From Gordonia phthalatica (GTDB lineage Bacteria > Actinomycetota > Actinomycetes > Mycobacteriales > Mycobacteriaceae), in NCBI RefSeq assembly GCF_001305675.1, contig NZ_CP011853.1, positions 3,162,001 through 3,226,000 on the forward strand: a stretch of 64,000 nt of DNA, in the 5' to 3' direction. The first letter of the stretch is position 1. The number at the start of each line of letters is the position of its first letter. The notes under the pieces were generated by a model that saw only the letters and a program-made list of their open reading frames with translations, ran no database searches and was not told the origin of the DNA. Below, in pieces: positions 7,760 to 15,858 of this stretch. The position numbers and the translations under genes are program-made.

Positions 7760-9070
7760 TCAGACCAGGTCGAGGCGTCGCGCCATGTCGGAGACGAAGA
7801 CCCCGTCCGGATCCACCGCGCGACGGACCCGCCGCCATTCATCGATCCGCGGGTACATCGTATGAAAGGTCTCGGCAGAGGTGACCGAGTCCTTCGCCGA
7901 GTAGAGGCGTCCGCCGGCGTCGAGGACCATCCTGTCGAGCCGGGTGGTGAGGCGGTGCAGGTCGGGACCGATCGCGAAATCGAAGGTCGCCGTCACACCG
8001 GGCATCGGGAACGACAGCGGTGCCCGGTTGCCGTCGCCGAACATCTTGAGGACGTTGACGAAACTGGCGTGACCCGACTCCTTGACGGTTCGCAGGATCG
8101 GAGCGAACTCGTCGAGTGATTCGTGGGGCAGCACGAACTGGTACTGCAGGAAGCCGTTCGGTCCGTAGAAGCGGTTCCACTCGCCCATGAAGTCGAGCGG
8201 ATGCAGGAACTGGGAGATGTTGAGGATCTTCCCGTCGAACGTCGATCCGGTGCGGAAGTAGCCCTTGGACATCAGCCCGAAGGTCAGCCGATTGCCGAGC
8301 CCGCTGGGGAAGACGTCCGGGACCGTCAGGTACTGCGGGGCGTCGAACTTCAGCGGGTGACGCCGCAGTCGCGCGGGCAGTTCGTCGCGGGTGGCGAGTC
8401 GGCCGCGGGTGAAGTAGCCGCGACCCAGCGTGTCACCGCCGGAGACGGCGTCGAACCAGCCCGCGCTGTAGTCGGCGTCGGCGTTCCATTCGTCGCGGTG
8501 CAGGTCGATGGTCTCCCGCAGTCCCCCGGTGACGACGCCGTCGGCCAGGAAGTAGGCCGTCTCGGTCCGTTGCAGGCGGAGCCGGGCGCGCAGCACGATC
8601 CCGGTGAGGCCCATCCCGCCGACCGTCGCCCAGAACAGTTCACCGCCGGGATCCTGGGCATCTCCGTCGGGGGTCAATTCGCGGATCCGGCCGTCCGCGG
8701 TGAGCAGTCGGAGACCGAGGACCTGATTGCCGAAGCTGCCCGTGCTGTGGTGGCTCTTGCCGTGGATGTCGTGGGCGATGGCGCCGCCGATCGTCACCTG
8801 CCGGGTGCCGGGCAGGACCGGCAGCCACAGCCCCAGCGGCAGAATCATCCGCATTAGCGCGTCGAGGGACACCCCGGCGTCGACGTCGGCGACGAGTTCG
8901 TCCGCGTCCACACTGTGCACCCGCTGCAGCGGTGTCATGTCGACGGTGAGACCGCCGCTGTTCTGTGCCGACTCGTTGTATGAGCGTCCCAGGCCGCGGG
9001 CGATGACGCCGCGCCCGTCGGACTCACGCACCGCGCGGGCGATGACGTCGACGTCCGGGGTCGAGAGCAC
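7760..9070 (-). CDS. dprE1: DprE1-like FAD-dependent decaprenylphosphoryl-ribose 2-oxidase
   Basis: From GTG 9070 it encodes 436 residues that resemble M. tuberculosis DprE1 throughout: ARGLGRSYNESAQNSGG, PGTRQVTIGGAIAHDIHGKSHH (flavin-binding region), the WFDAVS region, SAKDSVTSAETFH and SDMARRLDLV. DprE1 oxidises decaprenylphosphoryl ribose, the first step to the arabinose donor of the cell wall. Two inhibitor-contact positions differ: the residue aligning with Cys387 is Thr (PGVTATFDF) and that aligning with Tyr314 is Leu (QFLHPLDF). Conserved N-terminal sequence continues in frame upstream of 9070, so this start is doubtful (see 9071-9148). dprE2 is not adjacent. Confidence 0.75.
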   Translation of the reverse strand: MLSTPDVDVIARAVRESDGRGVIARGLGRSYNESAQNSGGLTVDMTPLQRVHSVDADELVADVDAGVSLDALMRMILPLGLWLPVLPGTRQVTIGGAIAHDIHGKSHHSTGSFGNQVLGLRLLTADGRIRELTPDGDAQDPGGELFWATVGGMGLTGIVLRARLRLQRTETAYFLADGVVTGGLRETIDLHRDEWNADADYSAGWFDAVSGGDTLGRGYFTRGRLATRDELPARLRRHPLKFDAPQYLTVPDVFPSGLGNRLTFGLMSKGYFRTGSTFDGKILNISQFLHPLDFMGEWNRFYGPNGFLQYQFVLPHESLDEFAPILRTVKESGHASFVNVLKMFGDGNRAPLSFPMPGVTATFDFAIGPDLHRLTTRLDRMVLDAGGRLYSAKDSVTSAETFHTMYPRIDEWRRVRRAVDPDGVFVSDMARRLDLV

Positions 9071-9148
9071 CGACGCGGCGGTCGTGTTGGTCCGCGACCA
9101 ACCGCTGATCGATCGGGTCCGAATGGGCAGTTCCAGTTATTCAGTCAC
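9071..9148 (-). other. in-frame N-terminal extension of the dprE1-like gene interrupted by TAA
   Basis: Upstream of GTG 9070, in the same frame, the DNA reads RSISGWSRTNTTAAS, matching the DprE1 N-terminus (LTGWGRTAPSVANV in M. tuberculosis). No ATG, GTG or TTG lies between this segment and TAA 9139-9137. Just before the TAA is GTG-ACT-GAA (9148-9140), itself placed 7 nt after a TAGGTT box. The gene therefore either starts at a rare codon (CTG 9136, CTG 9130 or ATT 9124), or carries a nonsense codon at position 4, or there is a sequence error. Confidence 0.6.
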
Positions 9149-9155
9149 TCGCCGC

Positions 9156-9161
9156 AACCTA
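9156..9161 (-). promoter_or_regulatory. -10 box upstream of the dprE1-like gene
   Basis: TAGGTT on the minus strand ends 7 nt before GTG 9148, the spacing of a leaderless start. It marks where transcription probably begins. Confidence 0.4.
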
Positions 9162-9211
9162 TTCGGGTGGGCTGAGCCGGGATTCAGACCCGCCTGTGTG
9201 TCGCCTGTGCG

Positions 9212-9976
9212 TCAGCGGGCTCCCACCGACTGGCGCCGGTAGTCGTCGGTAGAGAGTGCCTCGACGGCCGATCGATGCCATTCGCCGCGGTCATGGGCCT
9301 TGGTGGCCAGCACCGCGGGTCCGTGGACGGCGACCGCGTAGGCGCGGTCGCGCGCCGTCGTCACGCTGCCCGCCGGATACTTCTGCGCCATCGTCCGCAG
9401 GTAGTCGTCCCCGGCTCGGGTGCGCCCGAAGCGCGCTCGGAGGACTCCGGCGGCCAGCAGCACGCCGACCATCAACACGAGCGGCACGATGACGTCCACC
9501 CCGCCTCCGTCGACGAGGATGAGGATCGCCACCACCGCCAGCAGGACCAGCACGGCGCCGAGCGGTGCCAGCACGAGCCGCCGATCGTGTTTGCTCGCGA
9601 GGAGGTCGCGGCCGATGAGGTAGTCGGTCATCTGTCCCAGGTGGTCGTGCGTCGCGGCGCTGACGGCCTCGACGGTCGGGCTGGTCAGGACGCGTCCGCG
9701 CTGTGCCACGTAGGCCGTATAGGCGTCGCCGCCCACCGCTTCGGCGGACCGGTGGCCGTGTTCGTCGGCCGACTCGTCGAGCCAGAGGAGTGCGACGGCG
9801 ACGGCATAGCGGTGCCCGTACAGGCAGCCGACCTCGGTGGGCGTGAGGTCTCGGCCCGGGGACGGCACCCGCTTGCGCCACAGGAGGAACTGCCGCCACG
9901 CGAAGGTCGCACAGACGATCAGAAGCACGGCGACATAGAGACGAGTCAACGCTTCAGGGTTCCCGACAAAGCCCAT
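9212..9976 (-). CDS. TIGR04222-type membrane protein
   Basis: A 254-residue protein with an N-terminal hydrophobic segment (about 11-25), the segment DLTPTEVGCLYGHRYAVAVALL near residues 43-64, which resembles the start of the TIGR04222 domain, and two closely spaced transmembrane helices at about 137-155 and 160-178. The C-terminal 70 residues are soluble and basic. The function of the family is unknown. The family assignment is tentative; a membrane topology of three helices is clear. Confidence 0.6.
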   Translation of the reverse strand: MGFVGNPEALTRLYVAVLLIVCATFAWRQFLLWRKRVPSPGRDLTPTEVGCLYGHRYAVAVALLWLDESADEHGHRSAEAVGGDAYTAYVAQRGRVLTSPTVEAVSAATHDHLGQMTDYLIGRDLLASKHDRRLVLAPLGAVLVLLAVVAILILVDGGGVDVIVPLVLMVGVLLAAGVLRARFGRTRAGDDYLRTMAQKYPAGSVTTARDRAYAVAVHGPAVLATKAHDRGEWHRSAVEALSTDDYRRQSVGAR

Positions 9977-10036
9977 CGCACCAGGGTGTCACATCCTTCG
10001 ATCGTGCGACAGTGATCCGTGCACCCGCGGCACGAA

Positions 10037-11773
10037 TCAGGGGAGGTCGCGGCCCGCCGAACGCAGGAAGTCGCCGCTGACCTGCACGGCCGGGGCGGAG
10101 CTGTCACCGCCGACGACGAGGGTCGCGAACGCGACGTCGCCGATGATTCCGGTGAACCAGCCGTGCGCGTGCTTGTTGTCCCCGAACTCCGCCGTTCCGG
10201 TCTTGCCGCCGAGCCCGGCGATGTCGCGCAGCGCGGTCGCGGTGCCTGCCGTGACGGTCTCCCGCATCATCGAGCGCAGGGCGTCGGCGACGTTCGGGGG
10301 AACGTCCTGCGGCTTGGTGTTCTCTCCGGTGCCGAGGCCCTGGATCAGGGTGGGCGTCACGGTGCGGCGGGCGGCGAGGCTCGCCTCCACCATCGCCATG
10401 CCGAACGGAGAGGCGGTGACGGCTCCCTGCCCGATGCCGCTCTCGACCTTCTGCGCGTCGTTCTTCGCGGCAGGCACCGAGCCGGTGATGGTCGTGAGCC
10501 CGGGAATCGTGTAGTCGACGCCGAGCCCGAACATCCTCGCGGTGTCGGTGAGCGCGGTGTCACCGAGCTTCGTCGACAACCCCGCCATCGTGGTGTTGCA
10601 CGAGCGCGCGAAGGCCGTGTGCAGCGGGACTGTCCCGAGGTCGAACTCGTCCTCGTTGGGGATCACGCGATCGCCGAACCGCTGTCTGCCCGGGCACTTC
10701 AGCATCGAGTCCGGCTTCACGATGCCCGCGCGGAGCGCCGCGGCCGTGGTGATGGTCTTGAACGTGGACCCCGGCGGGTAGAGACCGGTGAGCGCCACCG
10801 GTCCCTGTTTGTCGGCGGCGGCGTTCTGCGCGACCGCCAGGATGCCGCCGGTCGACGGCCGGATCGCCACCAGCATCGTGGGACGCTTCTCCTTCGTGAC
10901 CGCCGCGGCCGCCGCCCGCATCAGCGCCACGTCGAGGGTGGTCTCGACCGGAGTCGGGGTACGGCCGTCGAAGGTCCGCACCTGGCCGGTCGGCTTCCCC
11001 TTCGCGTCGACCAGGAGCACAGTGGCGCCGGCGGCGTCGTCGATGGACGCGCGCCATTTCTCCTCGAGACCCGACACGACCGGGGAGTTCAAGTCTTTGG
11101 TCGCGGTGAGCAGGCGCCCCTCGGTACGCGTGGTGACGCCGGCGATGCGGTCGAGCCGGCCCACCTTCTTCGCGTCAGCCGCCCGCAGCGAGACGACCGT
11201 GACGGGCGTCTTCGCCTTCGCCAGATCGGCGCGGATCGACGCGGAGGTGATCGACGGGGCCACCGGCTTCAGTCTGGTCGCCAGCTCCCCCGCCGAGTCC
11301 GCGCGACTCGGATCCAGGGAGACGACGGTGACCTCCTGCCAGGTCATGACCGGCTTGTTCTTGCGATCGACGACGGGGACGTCGTAGGTCTTGTCATCGC
11401 TGTAGAGCAGTCGTCCGCCGACGGTGAGTTTCGGGTGGATGAGCTGCGGGTTCCACCGCACGGCCCCATCGGATTCGGTGACGGAGGTGGTGTATTCGAC
11501 GGTCCGGTTGTGCGGCAGCAGCCACTTCCACGACAGCTGGTTGTCGTCGTCCCCCGCCACGCCGACTTCGACCTTCGCGTCGCCCATGCCGTCGAAGGTG
11601 TCGGTGAAGGCCTTCTTCGCCGCAGTCGGATCGGAGGTGAGCTCCGCTGCCGCACCGGCGTCCTTGCTCGTCAAGACGTCGGCCAGGCGCTGCGCGGGCG
11701 ACGGGTCGGAACCACAAGCGACGGCGACCGCCGCGATCAGGACCAATACAACGGCAAGAACGAGACGGCGCAT
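10037..11773 (-). CDS. penicillin-binding lipoprotein (class B-type transpeptidase)
   Basis: A 578-residue protein. The signal peptide ends in lipobox VAVAC (Cys20), so it is a lipoprotein anchored outside the membrane. Residues about 25-135 form an NTF2-like MecA_N domain, followed by a dimerisation-like region. The transpeptidase domain carries S336-T-F-K, S391-C-N and K524-T-G-T. It would cross-link peptidoglycan. It corresponds in architecture to the mycobacterial PBP-lipo (Rv2864c). The ATG follows GGAGGAC. It is monocistronic and divergent from the carboxymuconolactone decarboxylase-like gene. Confidence 0.92.
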   Translation of the reverse strand: MRRLVLAVVLVLIAAVAVACGSDPSPAQRLADVLTSKDAGAAAELTSDPTAAKKAFTDTFDGMGDAKVEVGVAGDDDNQLSWKWLLPHNRTVEYTTSVTESDGAVRWNPQLIHPKLTVGGRLLYSDDKTYDVPVVDRKNKPVMTWQEVTVVSLDPSRADSAGELATRLKPVAPSITSASIRADLAKAKTPVTVVSLRAADAKKVGRLDRIAGVTTRTEGRLLTATKDLNSPVVSGLEEKWRASIDDAAGATVLLVDAKGKPTGQVRTFDGRTPTPVETTLDVALMRAAAAAVTKEKRPTMLVAIRPSTGGILAVAQNAAADKQGPVALTGLYPPGSTFKTITTAAALRAGIVKPDSMLKCPGRQRFGDRVIPNEDEFDLGTVPLHTAFARSCNTTMAGLSTKLGDTALTDTARMFGLGVDYTIPGLTTITGSVPAAKNDAQKVESGIGQGAVTASPFGMAMVEASLAARRTVTPTLIQGLGTGENTKPQDVPPNVADALRSMMRETVTAGTATALRDIAGLGGKTGTAEFGDNKHAHGWFTGIIGDVAFATLVVGGDSSAPAVQVSGDFLRSAGRDLP

Positions 11774-11818
11774 GTCCTCCAGTCAAGCGATCACCCGTCG
11801 ACCGGGCAACCTCCCCGG

Positions 11819-11824
11819 TAGCGT
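11819..11824 (+). promoter_or_regulatory. -10 box, leaderless start of the CMD-family gene
   Basis: TAGCGT ends 6 nt before ATG 11831. No ribosome-binding site is seen. Confidence 0.5.
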
Positions 11825-11830
11825 GTTGCC

Positions 11831-12328
11831 ATGGCACGGATCGAGAACGCTGCGGACGACGACGTCGCGACCTGGCTGTCCCACTCTCCGACCTTGGCCG
11901 CGGGCCTCGGCGCGTACACGGACGCGGTCTACAACAAGTCGCGCCTTCCCCTTCGGGTCCGAGAGATCGCGCGAATGAACATCGCGCTCGCCAACGAATG
12001 CATGGTCTGCCAGAACACTCGCGAGACCGCCGACGCCACGCTCGACGAGGACTTCTACGAACACGTGGGACTCTGGGCCACTTGGCCCGGATACAGCGAC
12101 GCCGAACGGGTGGCGGCGGAGTTCGCGGAGCGGTTCGCCGCCGATCACACCGGTCTGCGCGACGACGAAGACTTCTGGTTGCGCTGCAAGGTCCACTTCG
12201 ACGACGACCTGCTGGTCGAGCTGACCCTGTCGTGCGGCCTGTGGCTGGCGGCCGGTCGTGCGATGCGGGTCCTCGACGTCGGGCAGTCGTGCAGGCTGAC
12301 GCTGCACACCGAGTCCGGGCCCGCGTGA
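11831..12328 (+). CDS. carboxymuconolactone decarboxylase (AhpD-like) family protein
   Basis: A 165-residue protein. [22 protein letters not shown] with the C-x-x-C motif (ECMVCQNT, about 56-63) is the AhpD/CMD signature. Proteins with this motif often act as alkylhydroperoxidase-type reductases using the two cysteines, while decarboxylase members lack them, so a redox role is more likely. The gene overlaps the next one by GTGA (4 bp), so the two are coupled. Confidence 0.85.
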
Positions 12329-12666
12329 GCTCCACGGAGCCGACCACCGCGGTCGAGGCGATCATCGACTCCGCCCGGTTCGCCACACTGCTGTTCCGAC
12401 CGACGGCCCGGGCGGTCGTCGACATCGACGGTGTCGAGCACGTCGTCGGATGGCGGAGCTCGAAGGTCATCCCGGTCGTGCCCGGCGTTCACCGGGTCGG
12501 TGTCACCTGCCGCTGGTTTCACCGGTTCGACAGCCGTCGTGTCTGGCTCGAGGTCGATGTCCCTCGCGGCCGGACCACACCGGTGTGGATGCGCGTCGGC
12601 AACTACGGCGGCGAACAGTTCACGATCAGCACCGCCCCGCGCGGAACCTATCTGTGGGGATCGTGA
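12325..12666 (+). CDS. hypothetical protein coupled to the CMD gene
   Basis: A 113-residue protein from GTG 12325. The sequence looks like a small all-beta domain ([36 protein letters not shown]) with no signal peptide or cysteine motif. Not recognised. Translational coupling with the upstream CMD-family gene suggests related regulation. The stop lies 10 bp from the convergent lipoprotein gene. Confidence 0.65.
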
Positions 12667-12675
12667 TTCCACCCC

Positions 12676-13161
12676 TCAGCGTTCGGTGATCAGCCACTGC
12701 GACCGAAGGGTGTCGACATCGGCGGCCGCGGTGAAGACGGCGGGCTCGAACGGATCCGCCGTGATCCGCTGAGAGGCGGGTGGGTTCTCGACGATCATCT
12801 GTGCGACGTCCGTTCCGAGCATCGGTGCCGCCGCGACCTCGCGCGCGACCGCAGACGCCGCATCCCTGGTCTCGTCCACGCTCGCGTCCGGCGCACAGAG
12901 GTGGACCTCGACGATGAGCGAGTCCGAGTCGGCGACCCGCTTCACTCGCGCGTCGCCCGTGCTGAACCGGACCGGCAGCGCGGCCAACGCAGGCACCGCG
13001 GCGTGCACGGCGTTGCCCAGCCCGAAATCCGAGGTGGCGACGCCGTCGCAGGGAGGTGCCGTCGCAGACTGATCCGCCGAGGAGTCCGCACAACCGACGA
13101 GGCCGACGCTCAGCGCGATGGCACCCGCGGCCGAAAGTGCGCGCACCCGAACAGACATCAT
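12676..13161 (-). CDS. putative lipoprotein
   Basis: A 161-residue protein from an ATG-ATG pair at 13161, preceded by a G-rich ribosome-binding site. The signal peptide ends with LVGC (lipobox, Cys about 23), so it is a predicted lipoprotein. The mature part has two more cysteines (PPCDGVA and HLCAPD) that could form a disulfide. Function unknown. It is divergent from the GntR/membrane-protein operon, and the two palindromes at 13202-13265 lie between, so it may share that control. Confidence 0.7.
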   Translation of the reverse strand: MMSVRVRALSAAGAIALSVGLVGCADSSADQSATAPPCDGVATSDFGLGNAVHAAVPALAALPVRFSTGDARVKRVADSDSLIVEVHLCAPDASVDETRDAASAVAREVAAAPMLGTDVAQMIVENPPASQRITADPFEPAVFTAAADVDTLRSQWLITER

Positions 13162-13201
13162 GTCCCCCCGTTCCCGGCGGTCGGGTTCCCGACCGCCCAT
13201 A

Positions 13202-13221
13202 TGTATCAATCAATTGATACA
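13202..13221. promoter_or_regulatory. palindromic operator 1
   Basis: TGTATCAAT and ATTGATACA are perfect 9-bp inverted repeats with a 2-bp spacer. It overlaps the -35 element of the predicted rightward promoter. It is a probable binding site of the GntR/YtrA-like protein encoded at 14187. Confidence 0.75.
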
Positions 13222-13242
13222 CTAACACGCACCGCTTACAGT
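13214..13242 (+). promoter_or_regulatory. predicted promoter of the membrane protein-gntR operon
   Basis: TTGATA (13214-13219) and TACAGT (13237-13242) are separated by 17 bp. The promoter is flanked by the two operators. Confidence 0.6.
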
Positions 13243-13247
13243 TCCGC

Positions 13248-13265
13248 GTATCAATCAGTTGATAC
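13248..13265. promoter_or_regulatory. palindromic operator 2
   Basis: GTATCAA and TTGATAC are perfect 7-bp inverted repeats around TCAG. The site shares the core of operator 1, with centres 45 bp apart, and lies around the expected transcription start, upstream of GGAGG and ATG 13285. Confidence 0.75.
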
Positions 13266-13284
13266 ACCGATACACGGAGGCTCC

Positions 13285-14190
13285 ATGGGAATCCTGCTCT
13301 TCCTACCCGTCATTCTCGGCATCGCTGCCGCTTTCGGCCTCGCGGCGCTCGCTCGCTCGCGATCAGCCGTGTCCGGCGATCACCTGATCATCACGAAGGT
13401 CTTCCGGCGACTGCTCGGGTGGCGTGTCGGCGGCTTCGTCCTCGGCATCGCCTCCGCCGTTGCCGTGCCGTTCATCGCGGTGGGACTCTTCGATGTCGAT
13501 TCGCCCGTGGTGATCCTGATCTGGGTTCCCGCGGTGCTCGCCCTGGTGTACCTGGTCAGCCTGTCCATCGGCGAACGTCTCGCCTACCGGCCCGCGTCGG
13601 AACGGCGAAGCGCGACGTTGACTGCGCGAGCCGCCGGCCGCTACCTCTCCGTGCGTGACGCAGTGGTCCCATTGATCGCGACACTGGGTTTCGCGACACT
13701 CGCCGCCGCGACGCTGGCCGTGACCAACGACCAGGGCAACGTGGAGATCGTCTGTGCGAGTCCCTACCCCGGCGACTCCGGTTCCAGCGCCCATTCCTCG
13801 ATCGACGACGCGTCGACCTGGGCAGCCCTCGGGCTCGTCGTCGTTGCCGCGGCGCTCGCCGCGCTTGTTGCGCGCACAGCGACCAACCGTGCCCGCCCGG
13901 ATCAGGGCGTCTTCGCCGCCGCGGAGGACGACGCCCTTCGCCGCTCGACGATCCGCGCCGGTCTCGGCATCTACACCGCGTTCGCCGCCATCATGGGCGC
14001 CGTCTTCACGCTCGCGCTCGCCGACATCCTCACCTCAGACTTCGCGCCGTGCACCGCACCGAGCTGGTGGCACCCGGTCGGCGTCGCCCTGGGCTGGTCG
14101 CTGATCGGCTGGCTCGGGGTGTACACCTGGAGCGTGGTTCAGATCGTCGCGCGACCGGTTGCGACTCGCACGTTCGCGAGCATCGGATGA
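13285..14190 (+). CDS. multi-pass membrane protein (DUF1648-like context)
   Basis: A 301-residue protein with about seven hydrophobic helices (first at 2-22, others near 46-66, 75-95, 125-145, 173-193, 227-247 and 270-290) and no catalytic motif that I recognise. The start ATG 13285 follows GGAGG. Its TGA overlaps the gntR ATG (ATGA). Pairs of a membrane protein with a YtrA-type GntR regulator are common in Gram-positives, often responding to envelope-active agents. The function here is unknown. Confidence 0.7.
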   Translation: MGILLFLPVILGIAAAFGLAALARSRSAVSGDHLIITKVFRRLLGWRVGGFVLGIASAVAVPFIAVGLFDVDSPVVILIWVPAVLALVYLVSLSIGERLAYRPASERRSATLTARAAGRYLSVRDAVVPLIATLGFATLAAATLAVTNDQGNVEIVCASPYPGDSGSSAHSSIDDASTWAALGLVVVAAALAALVARTATNRARPDQGVFAAAEDDALRRSTIRAGLGIYTAFAAIMGAVFTLALADILTSDFAPCTAPSWWHPVGVALGWSLIGWLGVYTWSVVQIVARPVATRTFASIG

Positions 14191-14558
14191 GTACCTCCAT
14201 CACCGTCGACACGACCGACCCGACGCCACCGTATGAGCAGATCCGCAGGCAGATCGCGGACGCCATCGAACGCGGAGCCTTCGATGTCGGTGCCAAGCTC
14301 CCGTCCGTGCGGCAGTTGGCCAACGACCTCGGCATCGCCACCGGTACCGTCGCGCGCGCCTATCGCGAACTCGAACACGGCGGCCTGATCCAGTCCCGGC
14401 GTGGGCTGGGGACCACCGTGCGGGCGGCACCGCGACCGGTCGCCGACCTGCTGGATGAGAAGTCGCGCCTGTTCATCGCCGAGGCACGGGCGCTGGGAGT
14501 CGACGACGCCGCCATCGTCGCCGCGGTGACACGGAACCTGACACCGCCGAGCCGATGA
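14187..14558 (+). CDS. GntR family regulator, YtrA-like
   Basis: A 123-residue protein: an N-terminal winged helix (PPYEQIRRQIADAIERGAFD, then LPSVRQLANDLGIATGTVARA) with only a short C-terminal helical tail of about 50 residues, the hallmark of the YtrA subfamily. It is coupled to the membrane-protein gene and probably autoregulates through the two TATCAAT-CA-RTTGATA palindromes. The effector is unknown. Confidence 0.88.
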   Translation: MSTSITVDTTDPTPPYEQIRRQIADAIERGAFDVGAKLPSVRQLANDLGIATGTVARAYRELEHGGLIQSRRGLGTTVRAAPRPVADLLDEKSRLFIAEARALGVDDAAIVAAVTRNLTPPSR

Positions 14559-14572
14559 CTCGTGAAGAGAAG

Positions 14573-14602
14573 AGGACCCCTACCGGAATCGGTAGGGGTC
14601 CT
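14573..14602. terminator. hairpin terminator between gntR and tmRNA
   Basis: A perfect 13-bp stem (14573-14585 with 14590-14602) with loop GAAT. It is followed by a pyrimidine-rich run on the minus strand, so it probably ends the tmRNA transcript and may serve gntR from the other side. Confidence 0.75.
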
Positions 14603-14606
14603 CGTC

Positions 14607-14978
14607 GGTGGAGCCGCCGGGAATTGAACCCGGGTCCTCCGTCACTTCGGTGGGGCTTCTCCGTGTGCAGTCCGCTGTGTCTCTACTTGGATCTCTCGGT
14701 CTCACGAACAAGCCGAGATGACGATCCCAGTCGCTGTTTGATGTCCTGCCGTCGTCCGCGACCGGCGACGGCAGTGAGTTCCCTAGCTGATGCCGGCATC
14801 CGGTTCCGGGAGCTTAGATCCGGGCCGACAGACTAGCCTCGCTGATTAGGCAGCGAGAGCGTAGTCGCGCTGATTGGTATCGGCGCTTAATTGTTTGCTG
14901 CGACGCTTACGGTGGTCTCTAGCCTGCACCGACACGCTTCCCCCACCTCGATGCACGTAGTCGAAACCGATCGGCCCC
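14607..14978 (-). ncRNA. ssrA: tmRNA (transfer-messenger RNA)
   Basis: About 372 nt. The 5' end GGGGCCG (from 14978) pairs with CGGCTCC (14616-14610) to form the acceptor stem with one G-U pair. GGTTTCGACTAC follows the 5' arm, and the T-arm reads GGGTTCAATTCCC. The tag frame reads ADTNQRDYALAA and then TAA, close to the mycobacterial tag. The full CCA does not seem to be encoded (ACCG). An A/T-rich promoter-like segment (TAGTATTAGAT) lies just upstream near 15013-15023. It acts with SmpB, encoded nearby, in rescue of stalled ribosomes. Confidence 0.95.
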
Positions 14979-15086
14979 GAGGGGGTTGCCCACCGATTTC
15001 TCGGTGGACATCTAATACTAACGAACACCGGCGACAGAATCATCCCGATATACGGCGGAACCTTCGTCGATGGTCTCTGTGGCGGA

Positions 15087-15851
15087 TCAGCCGATCCGCA
15101 GCAGGGCCGTGTCGTCGGCCGGAACCCGGATCGTGAGCGCTCCGTCGCTCGCCTTGATCCGCTGGCCGGTCCAGACGTTGCGTGCGGGAACGAGATCGTC
15201 GCCCGCCAGGTTGAGGTCGGTGACCTGTACCGACATGTCTCGGGCGACAGAGGTGCGATTGACGAGGGAGATCAGCAGTCCTTTCTCCCCGATCGCCCGC
15301 GAAAAGATGTCGGGCGCGTCGAGGACGGGGGCGCCCGGCGCGTTCCTCGAGTCACGGACGAAGTCGACGACCTCCCGGGTGCTGAGCGCGGCGAGGGTCG
15401 GCGGGGAGACTGCCGCGAGGTCTGCGGAGGCGACGAGCGGCTCGGCGCGGATCACCCGTTCGGTGACGGCGGTCCGGACCTGCGCGGTACTGCCGCGCTC
15501 GACGTCGATCGCCGCCGAGCGTTCGGTGCGGTCGGGGAAGGCGACGTCGAGTCCACGCGCTGCCAGGTCGCGGGTCAGCTGGGCGTCGCCGGTGTAGCGC
15601 TTCCGCTCACCGCCGTCGCAGTCGACGAAGACGGTGCGGAAGCCGACGTCGCGCAGGCCGGTGCGGACCAGCTCATCGGCCTGGGTGCGGATCTGGTCCG
15701 CGCTCGCCCGGCAGGGCGGAGCCGCGACCAGCCAGCCCACCTCGGGCGGTGGACCCGACCGGTCGGGCTCGGTCCGAACACAGCCGGTCAGCAGTGCCGC
15801 GCCGGCGACGACGGCCGACGCCGCCGCGGTCAGTCTCCGCAGTGCCGCCAA
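15087..15851 (-). CDS. putative lipoprotein with carbohydrate-enzyme-like C-terminus
   Basis: About 254 residues from TTG 15851, 7 bp after the smpB stop. The signal peptide ends with LLTGC (lipobox), giving an exported lipoprotein. The C-terminal 80 residues (SLVNRTSVARDMSVQVTDLN, VWTGQRIKASDGALTIRVPA) resemble the beta-sandwich end of GH27/alpha-galactosidase-type enzymes; no catalytic domain accompanies it. Function unknown. No ATG or GTG is available in the right place, so the TTG start is an inference with a weak AAGGGA upstream. Confidence 0.6.
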   Translation of the reverse strand: MAALRRLTAAASAVVAGAALLTGCVRTEPDRSGPPPEVGWLVAAPPCRASADQIRTQADELVRTGLRDVGFRTVFVDCDGGERKRYTGDAQLTRDLAARGLDVAFPDRTERSAAIDVERGSTAQVRTAVTERVIRAEPLVASADLAAVSPPTLAALSTREVVDFVRDSRNAPGAPVLDAPDIFSRAIGEKGLLISLVNRTSVARDMSVQVTDLNLAGDDLVPARNVWTGQRIKASDGALTIRVPADDTALLRIG

Positions 15852-15858
15852 ACCGTCG

